Assembly (NCBI GenBank): GCA_041661865.1
Contig: JBAZTO010000008.1
Coordinates: 1-64,000 of the forward strand
Length of the DNA stretch: 64,000 nt
From: JBAZTO01 sp041661865
Lineage (GTDB): Bacteria > Planctomycetota > Phycisphaerae > SM23-33
Direction of reading: 5' to 3'
The translations under genes and the position numbers were made by a program. Shown piece after piece: positions 57,830 to 64,000 of the stretch. The notes under the pieces are model-generated. The model was not told the DNA's origin and searched no databases. It was given only the letters and a program-made list of their open reading frames with translations. The first letter of the stretch is position 1. Each line of letters begins with the position of its first letter.

Positions 57830-58437
57830 GCCGCAAGAAAATCATCCAGGCGCACTACGAGCCGCGGATCGAGCCGGGCCGGGCCAACCACGAAATCCTC
57901 GACTGGGCCGACGCCGCCTCGCAGCGGGCGCGTTTCGAGGTGCTGACGCGGTCGCTCGACCTGTCGGGCAGGAGCCTGCTCGACGTCGGCTGCGGGCTGG
58001 GCGACCTGCTGGCCTTCTGCGGGGAACGGGGCATCGACGTGGACTACACCGGCGTGGACCTCGTCGAGAAAATGGTTCACGCCGCGCGGCAGATTCACCC
58101 CAGCGGGCGTTTCGAGTGCGTGGACATCTTCGCCGGCCAGCGGCCTCACCAGCGGCGATACGACGTGGTCTTCTGCTCGGGCGTGTTCAACCTCGACGTG
58201 GGCAACAATCGCGACTTCCTCCCCCAGGCCGTCGCGCGGCTGCTGGAGATCGCCCGCCAGGCCGTCGTGGTCAACCTGCTGCACCACCGGACGGCCCGCC
58301 GCTACGACCACTGCTACTACTACGACCCCCAGGACGTGCGAGCGATGCTCTCAGCCCTGCCCTGCGACTGCCGCATCGTGGACGATTACCTGCCCAACGA
58401 TTTCACCGTCATCTGCACCCCGCGCGTAAGGGGTTAA
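57826..58437 (+). CDS. Class I SAM-dependent methyltransferase
   Basis: A 203-residue methyltransferase. Motif I (LLDVGCGLGDLLAFCGERG) binds S-adenosylmethionine, with the acidic residue in GVDLVEKM and the post-motif YDVVFCSGVFN. The substrate is unknown. ATG at 57826 overlaps the stop of the preceding unassigned gene, so the two are likely coupled. The last 26 bases of the gene are duplicated after a short repeat-bearing insertion (58511-58538). Confidence 0.83.
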   Translation: MSRKKIIQAHYEPRIEPGRANHEILDWADAASQRARFEVLTRSLDLSGRSLLDVGCGLGDLLAFCGERGIDVDYTGVDLVEKMVHAARQIHPSGRFECVDIFAGQRPHQRRYDVVFCSGVFNLDVGNNRDFLPQAVARLLEIARQAVVVNLLHHRTARRYDHCYYYDPQDVRAMLSALPCDCRIVDDYLPNDFTVICTPRVRG

Positions 58438-58538
58438 GGTGCACAGGCGTCTCGCCTGTGCATTGATCCGGGAGACGATTCCGCGTGCAACGAGTTGCAC
58501 GCCCTACTCACTGCACCCCGCGCGTGTAAGGGGTTAAG
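58413..58538. repeat. Hairpin repeats flanked by a 26-28 bp direct duplication
   Basis: CTGCACCCCGCGCG plus TAAGGGGTTAAG at 58413-58438 (end of the methyltransferase gene) recurs at 58511-58538 with two extra bases. The 72 bp between them hold a GCACAGGCGTCTCGCCTGTGC-type hairpin (58440-58461) and a GATTCCGCGTGCAAC hairpin (58477-58507). This looks like an insertion with target duplication. Confidence 0.75.
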
Positions 58539-58547
58539 ATTTATCGA

Positions 58548-59027
58548 TTATTTCCAGTCCACTGCGGGCAGGCCGCGCCGCCGCAATTCGACGGCCAATT
58601 CCGCCAAGTGGTGCTGGATGTGACGAAGGTGATACAAACCTTGGGCCATTACACAGTCTCCAGTCCACGGCCAAAGTGGTTTTTCGCTAACGAGGCCGTT
58701 TGGATCAAAGTGTTGGATCCATTCCAGCGTTTTGGCCTTGGCTTCTTCCAGATGCCTTATAGCGTCCCTTTTGCATGGGAATTCTTGAACAGGCGTCTTC
58801 ATCCAGTCCAAAGAGAATTGCCTCTTGGAAAGATAGTCGTCGGCTGGCCCCAACCATGTATACCGGTCCGAACCCATCAGGACATGGTAAACAATGCGTG
58901 CCGGTTGCAAACGTTCATCCGGCGAGTCATACCACTCGTTTTCAGGAAAGTGGTTCACTGCCTGCAGCATCATGTCCCATGTTCTGGTGAAATGATCCGC
59001 CAACGACTTGGCAACAGGCTCGGACAT
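58548..59027 (-). CDS. DinB-like (DUF664) four-helix protein
   Basis: A 159-residue protein of the DinB/YfiT-like metal-binding superfamily. The three-His site is represented by YHVLMGSDRYTW (His near residue 48) and HLRHIQHHLAEL towards the C-terminus, with LWPWTGDC in between. Members are bacillithiol or mycothiol S-transferase-like or of unknown function. ATG at 59027 has GGGAG seven bases upstream. It is isolated, convergent with the methyltransferase gene and surrounded by repeats. Confidence 0.82.
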   Translation of the reverse strand: MSEPVAKSLADHFTRTWDMMLQAVNHFPENEWYDSPDERLQPARIVYHVLMGSDRYTWLGPADDYLSKRQFSLDWMKTPVQEFPCKRDAIRHLEEAKAKTLEWIQHFDPNGLVSEKPLWPWTGDCVMAQGLYHLRHIQHHLAELAVELRRRGLPAVDWK

Positions 59028-59054
59028 AGTTCACTCTCCCGTTCTGCATATCAG

Positions 59055-59200
59055 GGAGGTGGGGTTCCTACCCCACCTCCTTTTCTTTATCTTTCGCCCC
59101 GCGGTTATCGCGGCGGAGTAGGAACTCCGCCGCGCGTCCGCGACAGAACGATTCCGCGTGCAACAGGCCCGCCTGCCGGCAGGCAGGTTGCACGTCCTAC
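59055..59200. repeat. Composite hairpin repeat (three hairpins), second copy
   Basis: GGAGGTGGGGTT with AACCCCACCTCC-like partner (59055-59080), GCGGCGGAGTAGG hairpin (59110-59133) and GATTCCGCGTGCAAC with GTTGCACGTCCTAC (59150-59200) repeat the order at 629-781. In the last hairpin, GCCTGCCGGCAGGC forms its own inner palindrome inside the loop. Confidence 0.8.
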
Positions 59201-59304
59201 TCACTACGCAACTGACGACATACAGTTACAAGGGTATGGTCGCACTCGGAAAGGCCCGCTTAACGTCCATATGTTTCCACAAGGCGAAGTGGGACCGAGG
59301 TCGA

Positions 59305-61254
59305 TCATTGTCCGTGCTGCTGTGCCTGTAGGGCCAGTTCGAGGTTCTTCCTGGCTTGGGGATAGTCAGGCTGTAGCCTCAACGCCTCCTGAAAATGGGG
59401 AATGGCTTCGGAGAATCGGCCGAGACGACAGAGGGCGTTGCCCAGGTTGTTGTGGGTATCGGGATAGTCCGGCCGCAACCGCAGTGCCTTCTCATACTGG
59501 GCGATGGCTTCGGACATCCGGCCAACGGCAGCCAGGGCGATGCCCAGGTTGTTGTGGGCATCGGGATAGTCCGGCCGCAACCGCAGTGCCTTCTCATACT
59601 GTGCGATGGCTTCAGAGAATCGGCCGACACGACAGAAGACGTTGCCCATGTTGTTATGGACATCCGCAGAATTCAACCCCAGCCTCAGCGCCTGGTGGTA
59701 GTGCGCCATGGCCTCGTCGAGCCTGCCCTGTGTCGCCAGATCGCAGCCCAGGTTGACATGGGCCTCAGCATTATTGGGATCCAGCTTCAACGCCTGCCGG
59801 TAGTTAGTGATTGCCTCGTCGATCCGGCCCCGATCCGAGAGTACGAAGCCCAGATTGTTGTGCGCCCGGCTATTGTCGGGGACTTTGCCGACGGTGTCGG
59901 TCCACAGGGCCAGTTCGGAGCGGTAGTCTTCATTCCGCACCGCCGTCAGATAGATGCCGCCGGCAATCAAGGCGCCTGCCATCGCCAGGGGAATCGCCCA
60001 TCGGAGCCATTGTCCTGGTTTGCCCCCGGCCCCTTCCGCGGAAGTCAGTCGCCTCCAAGCCCAATCGCACGGAACCACCGCCAGCACGGTCACCGCCGCC
60101 AGGGGCAGGTACATGCGATGCTCAGCCATCGTCTGAGTCACCACCGGAACGACGCTGGAGCTGGGGGCCAGGATCATGAAAAACCACGCGCCCAAAAAGC
60201 CCGCCCACGGCCAGTATCGAATCGCGACGACCGTCAGGATCACCAGCAGGCCAATGGCAATGGCGAAGGGGACGATCTGTGCGGGCCCCGTAGCCAGGCC
60301 TGTCCCATAATCAATCACCAGCGGCGCCGGCCAGAACGACAGGCGCAAGTAGTGAACGATCGCACCAAACTGCGTGCAGGCATAGTCCCAGGAGCTGATG
60401 CCATGGCCAAATCCCGCCGTCCCGCCACGGCTCTTGGCGTGTATCACCACTACCGCCAACAGTCCCCATGTCGCCGCCAGCGACAGGTACAGGCCCCAGC
60501 GGCGCTTGACCGCTTCGCGGAAGGAATGCGACACAAAGGTGCGGTCATAAAGCAGCACCAGCAGCGGCACGGCCACGAGAGTTTCTTTGGTGGCCATGCC
60601 GACCAGGCAGGCGCCTATAGCCGCTATTTTCCATTTCAAGGCCTTGTCGGCCTCGAAGGCCCGGATGCAGCAGTACAAGGTGAGCAGGGATAGCAAACCG
60701 GCCAGGGACTCAGCCCGCTGGGAGATGTAGGTCACCGACTCGGTCTGAAGGGGATGAACCATCCAGACCATCGCCACCGCCAGAGCCCACAGGTCCGCCC
60801 GTCCTTCAAACCGCTCGCGCAGACCCGACAGCCGCAAGGTCCTCCGGAGGATCCCGAACAGCGTCAAGGCCGCCAGGATGTGTATGGCCAAGTTGACGGC
60901 GTGGTAGCCCCAGATGCGGGTTCCACCGAGGGCGTAGTTGATCGCCAGCGTGAGGTTCACCACCGGCCGACCATCTACGGGCGAACCGTTGTGGTGCATG
61001 GACAAAACAGGGCCGATGGGCCAAAGGCTCCTGATCGTGGGGTTCTCCATGATCGCGGGGATGTCATCAAAGACGAAGGCCCCCTGGAAGCTGTTGGCAT
61101 AAGCCACCGCCGCGGCGATCGCTATCAGCAGGGCCGCGAACACCAGTGTCCAAAGCGATTCTTCGCGGGGCCCGATACGCCCCGGCCCCGATGGGGGGCG
61201 AGGCTTGGTCTGTTTGCCCAGAGAGTGCCGTTGTGTCCGCATAGGCCGAGACAT
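59305..61254 (-). CDS. TMTC-like membrane protein with C-terminal TPR repeats
   Basis: A 649-residue protein with about eleven transmembrane helices and seven or so TPR units at the C-terminus (from about residue 440). The first external loop has the acidic pair FDDIPAIMENP, and the following PLQTESVTYISQRAE resembles the TMTC/GT-C family of O-mannosyltransferases, so membrane-side sugar transfer is a good guess. The TPR part should be periplasmic or extracellular. Two adjacent TPR units are almost identical at DNA level (59440-59522 and 59542-59624). Start MSRPMRTQRH at 61254 has GGGAA upstream; ATG 61242 is an alternative. Confidence 0.78.
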   Translation of the reverse strand: MSRPMRTQRHSLGKQTKPRPPSGPGRIGPREESLWTLVFAALLIAIAAAVAYANSFQGAFVFDDIPAIMENPTIRSLWPIGPVLSMHHNGSPVDGRPVVNLTLAINYALGGTRIWGYHAVNLAIHILAALTLFGILRRTLRLSGLRERFEGRADLWALAVAMVWMVHPLQTESVTYISQRAESLAGLLSLLTLYCCIRAFEADKALKWKIAAIGACLVGMATKETLVAVPLLVLLYDRTFVSHSFREAVKRRWGLYLSLAATWGLLAVVVIHAKSRGGTAGFGHGISSWDYACTQFGAIVHYLRLSFWPAPLVIDYGTGLATGPAQIVPFAIAIGLLVILTVVAIRYWPWAGFLGAWFFMILAPSSSVVPVVTQTMAEHRMYLPLAAVTVLAVVPCDWAWRRLTSAEGAGGKPGQWLRWAIPLAMAGALIAGGIYLTAVRNEDYRSELALWTDTVGKVPDNSRAHNNLGFVLSDRGRIDEAITNYRQALKLDPNNAEAHVNLGCDLATQGRLDEAMAHYHQALRLGLNSADVHNNMGNVFCRVGRFSEAIAQYEKALRLRPDYPDAHNNLGIALAAVGRMSEAIAQYEKALRLRPDYPDTHNNLGNALCRLGRFSEAIPHFQEALRLQPDYPQARKNLELALQAQQHGQ

Positions 61255-61805
61255 TTCCCGAATGACCGTTCGCTGACTTAGCTTGTCCCCATGCGATGGA
61301 CAGTTTCCAGCCTGGAATAAGGTGGAACCGTCGTCATGGGGAACATTCCCGCTGCTGTTGCGGAGGGAGTCCGGCGACCTGAGCAACAGCAGCACGCGCG
61401 GCGATGGAACGCCCATCGCCTGTCTCAATGATATCGAGCCGCTCCGGCATGGCAAGGGTCTTGCGGTCCCTCTGTCTTGCGGTCCCTCGCCGATGCCTCC
61501 AACCCCGTACACGCTGCCTGGCGTCTGCCGCCCGAGAAGATTCCGCCCTCACTATTTGTTCTGAGCCAGCCACTCAGCCTTGGTCATACGGAAGTGGCTC
61601 TTGCTCATGCAACGGTCACACTTCCTATTGTGCTCTTAGCCTGAAGGGCTGCGATACCCGTGAACACATGCGAGATTATCGCAACCCTACAGATGGCTGC
61701 AACCCATCAACGGCTATCCACCCAAGGCGTCGCTTCGCTTGCCTTGGGCTACGGCTCTGTCAGGCTTTCAGCATGAAGCGCAGGTTTGTTGCATTCAATC
61801 CGACA

Positions 61806-61876
61806 GGTGCCACGGCTGCGCCGCGTGCAGCCGTGCATGACGCCGACACTGCTGCAAACACCGCAGCAGTGGCACC
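61806..61876. repeat. 71-bp branched-hairpin repeat, copy 2
   Basis: Same length and layout as 55162-55232: outer GGTGC with GCACC, and inner CACGGCTGC with GCAGCCGTG and CACTGCTGC with GCAGCAGTG. Differences from copy 1 fall mainly in the loop of the first hairpin and the joining bases. Confidence 0.85.
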
Positions 61877-61898
61877 CGATCCGGGGGAGTTGGCTGAA

Positions 61899-61929
61899 GA
61901 TTCCGCGTGCAACGAGTTGCACGCCCTAC
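61899..61929. repeat. Dispersed GTGCAAC/GTTGCAC hairpin
   Basis: GATTCCGCGTGCAACGAGTT followed by GCACGCCCTAC is identical to the copy at 58477-58507. It lies 14 bases beyond the stop codon of the transglutaminase gene (minus strand) and could act as its 3' hairpin. Confidence 0.8.
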
Positions 61930-61942
61930 GGACCGGCGGCCG

Positions 61943-63430
61943 TTATCTTCTCAGTTGCACCTGGGCGATCTTGAAGTCGCCCAGCGTATTGACCATGCCC
62001 AGGAAGTCCGCCGGGTTTCCGTCGCCGCTGGCCAGGGCGATGTGGGCGACGTCCCATCCGCCGGGGAAGGTGGGGTCGAGGTTGATCCATCGGTCGCCGA
62101 CGAAAGCCCGCACCCAGGCGTGGGGGCCGAAGACGTCCCGCTGTTCCTGGAACTCCGGGACGTAGGCCATGCCGGCCACCACCTGGGCGGGGATGCCCAC
62201 GGCGCGGCACATCGCGGCGGCCAGCACGGCGTGCTCGGAGCAGTCCCCTTCCCTGCTGGCAGCGGCCTCGGCCGCCGTGGCGTAACCGACCGACAAGTCC
62301 TTGGTGCTGATATACCCGTGGACAAACCGCTCGATCCGCCGGGCGGCCTCGCCGGCGTCGGTGGTGTTGCCGACGGCCTGGCGGGCCAGGTCGATGATCT
62401 CCTTGCGGTCGCTCTCAAGGTAACGGGCCGGCTTCATCGCAGCCAGGGCCAGCGGGTCGCTGCCGGCGTAGGGGAAGCGAGCGCCGGAGGGCACCGGCAC
62501 AGCCGAGACGTTGACGGTCAGCCTGCCGTTGACGCCGGGCAGCACGTGTTGATTGGGCAGTGTGGGAACGTTGAGTTGCCCCGGCCGCGTGGCCAGGAGC
62601 ACGATGGTGGCCGAACGAGCGCCGGCCAGTCCGGTCAGCGGTTGGGGGCTGGGCAGGAGGGTCTTGCTGAGGAAGTCCACCGCGCCGTTTTCGCTCTGGG
62701 CCACCTCCTTGGAACATGAAATGATCTCCAGGCTCATGCCCAGGCTGTGCAGGGTGCTCTTGAGAGTCCTGGCCTGATCGTCCAGGTACTCCACCGTCTG
62801 CACAGTTCCCGTCGGGCCGGACATGACAGTCGTGGTCTCGGTGGCCTGCACGGTTCGGCCCAGCAGGTTGATCTTCTTCCTGGGCCCGACGGTCGTCTCG
62901 AACTTCACCGGCGCCAGCGAGGTGGTCTCAAAAACCGTGCCGCTGTAGGTCGTGCCGGCGGCCAGGCCCTTGCTCAGGCGATACAGTCGCAGGCCCTCGG
63001 TGAGCATCGCGCCGGACGGCCAGGGCATCTTGCGGGTATCGTCTCCGCCGCCGGTCTTGCTGACGATGGTGAGCATGCCGCCCGAATCGATGGCGCCCTC
63101 GACTTCCTGGCTCATCAGGCTCATGTCCTGCATGCTGCGGAAGCCCAGGGGCCTGCCCTTGTCGGTCTCGATGGAGACGACCTCCTGCGTGACGGCGATC
63201 TCCATCAGGCCTCGGCCGGCGACGATCTCCATCCGGTTGGTGGTGGTCACCTTCCCGCCCTCGACCTTCCGCGTCTCGACCGATTGGCCGATCTTACTGC
63301 CATCGGCGAAGACGGCGTAGTAGTCGGTCTGTTCTGCCACCGGGGCCGGGGCCTCGGCAGCATGGACAGGCGCCGCCGACAGCACCGACACCAGGAACGC
63401 CGCCATGATCGTGATCCGCTTGCCAGACAT
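61943..63430 (-). CDS. Exported transglutaminase-like protein
   Basis: A 495-residue secreted or periplasmic protein. A Sec signal (MAAFLVSVLSAAPVHAAEA) ends with an AHA-type cleavage site. The C-terminal third is a transglutaminase-like core with the Cys-His-Asp triad visible: GDCSEHAVLAAAMCRA, GPHAWVRAF and NLDPTF. The N-terminal 330 residues are mostly beta and unassigned. Members can be proteases or cross-linking enzymes. ATG at 63430 has AAGGAGAGG upstream. It follows the dus gene after 37 bp in the same direction. Confidence 0.87.
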   Translation of the reverse strand: MSGKRITIMAAFLVSVLSAAPVHAAEAPAPVAEQTDYYAVFADGSKIGQSVETRKVEGGKVTTTNRMEIVAGRGLMEIAVTQEVVSIETDKGRPLGFRSMQDMSLMSQEVEGAIDSGGMLTIVSKTGGGDDTRKMPWPSGAMLTEGLRLYRLSKGLAAGTTYSGTVFETTSLAPVKFETTVGPRKKINLLGRTVQATETTTVMSGPTGTVQTVEYLDDQARTLKSTLHSLGMSLEIISCSKEVAQSENGAVDFLSKTLLPSPQPLTGLAGARSATIVLLATRPGQLNVPTLPNQHVLPGVNGRLTVNVSAVPVPSGARFPYAGSDPLALAAMKPARYLESDRKEIIDLARQAVGNTTDAGEAARRIERFVHGYISTKDLSVGYATAAEAAASREGDCSEHAVLAAAMCRAVGIPAQVVAGMAYVPEFQEQRDVFGPHAWVRAFVGDRWINLDPTFPGGWDVAHIALASGDGNPADFLGMVNTLGDFKIAQVQLRR

Positions 63431-63467
63431 AAGCCTCTCCTTGGGGATTCGGCGCGGCGCGGCGGCA

Positions 63468-64000
63468 TTATCCCTGATAATACTGCTCGAGTACCGCGTG
63501 CCAGTCCCCGGCATTTTTGACGTTGATGAACGCCGTTCGCACCTTTCCAGGCATCGGATGCATCCGGGCATACTTGATGCCGAACTTCCGCATAATCTTA
63601 GAGGTCTTCTGCCCGTAAAGCCCCACGGCGTGGTCAAAATGCCACGCCAGCGCCTCTCGCTGCTCGGAGATGGGCGGCTTGGAGATTTCCCGCCCCGCCG
63701 CCAGGTCGGCCGCCTGGCGGAAGAACCACGGGTTGCCCATCGCGCCGCGCGCGACGGCCACCGCGTCCACACCGGTCTGCGCGAGCATGTCCAGCGCCGC
63801 GGCTGGCGTCAGCACGTCGCCCGAGCCGATGATCGTGCGGTCGGGGAACCGCCGCTTGACCTCGGTCAGGAAGTCCCAGTCGGCGCGGCCGACGTACTTC
63901 ATCTCCACGCTGCGGGCGTGGACGGTGATGGCCGCCACGCCGGCCTCGAAGACCCCCTCGGCGATCCGCCAGAACATGTCATCTTCGTCGGCGGTCCGAT
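63468..64000 (-). CDS. tRNA-dihydrouridine synthase (5' part outside window)
   Basis: C-terminal 177 or so residues of a Dus-family flavoenzyme that reduces uridine to dihydrouridine in tRNA. Seen: AAITVHARSVEMKY (TVHAR motif with the substrate-binding His and Arg), GSGDVLTPAAALDML and the FMN-phosphate loop VARGAMGNPWFFR. The DusB-type C-terminal helical part follows (KTSKIMRKFGIKYARMHP). The frame stays open to the window end at 64000, so the start and catalytic Cys are beyond it. Confidence 0.9.
   Translation of the reverse strand, partial: RTADEDDMFWRIAEGVFEAGVAAITVHARSVEMKYVGRADWDFLTEVKRRFPDRTIIGSGDVLTPAAALDMLAQTGVDAVAVARGAMGNPWFFRQAADLAAGREISKPPISEQREALAWHFDHAVGLYGQKTSKIMRKFGIKYARMHPMPGKVRTAFINVKNAGDWHAVLEQYYQG

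Larger units (their letters stand above)
61255..61942. other. Non-coding region with several hairpin repeats
   Basis: No convincing gene in 688 bp. It contains CCCAAGGC paired with GCCTTGGG (61721-61748), the second 71-bp branched-hairpin repeat (61806-61876) and a GATTCCGCGTGCAAC hairpin (61899-61929). The promoter of the TMTC-like gene should lie near 61260-61320 on the minus strand but is not obvious. Confidence 0.65.

Overview
The window is GC-rich bacterial chromosome with ordinary housekeeping genes and no plasmid, prophage or intact insertion sequence. It most resembles a planctomycete, probably a Phycisphaerae-type lineage. The reasons are McsA/McsB arginine kinase, Gram-negative envelope genes (lipoproteins, a heptosyltransferase-like GT9, a LolA-like protein), many large unassigned membrane proteins, a Ser/Thr kinase with an N-terminal extension, and intergenic DNA full of palindromic hairpin repeats of a kind I remember from planctomycete genomes. 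The assignment is inference from gene content; there is no rRNA in the window.

Layout, left to right. 1-954 is non-coding, with a perfect parS-like palindrome and several hairpin repeats. 955-5642 holds a lipoprotein, cmk-plsC, tRNA-Glu, a membrane protein and pta. 5793-9035 (minus) is a partner-switching module (kinase, STAS, RsbW) plus an APH-fold kinase. 9217-14227 holds a radical SAM protein, sppA and a GGCT fusion protein. 14491-18272 (minus) holds PfpI, leuA with a textbook leucine attenuator, and two YkgJ-type cysteine-cluster proteins. 18405-23133 is nrdR, an ATP-cone protein, a topoisomerase VI A/Spo11-like protein and a membrane protein. 23207-31815 holds polA, marC, hemB, Nudix, GT9, mcsAB and a PTPS-family enzyme. 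32095-45304 holds a P1B ATPase and a large locus of three SPFH proteins, an ABC ATPase, permeases and an unassigned protein. 45392-54061 holds birA, yjbQ, hisI, trkH, rpiB, a TsaC-arginine phosphatase fusion, a MacB-type ABC pair and a VTT protein. 54252-64000 holds a LolA-like lipoprotein, dapF, an unassigned protein, a methyltransferase, DinB, a TMTC-like TPR protein, a transglutaminase and a truncated dus.

The strongest observations are these. (i) A ribosome-mediated attenuator upstream of leuA: promoter, RBS, 19-residue leader with eight Leu codons, antiterminator and terminator. (ii) A writer (McsA/McsB) and a predicted eraser (YwlE-like, with the diagnostic Thr) of protein arginine phosphorylation, the eraser fused to the tRNA-modification enzyme TsaC and next to rpiB, as in Firmicutes. 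(iii) A bacterial topoisomerase VI A-like protein translationally coupled to an ATP-cone protein behind nrdR, whose promoter holds an NrdR-box core. (iv) Two inverted 143-bp copies of a palindromic element with 16-bp terminal repeats, plus several other hairpin-repeat families.

Most genes are tight operons with ATGA overlaps or gaps under 50 bp. Hairpin repeats occupy most of the longer gaps. Start codons were chosen by Shine-Dalgarno position and family alignment and often differ from the longest reading frame.
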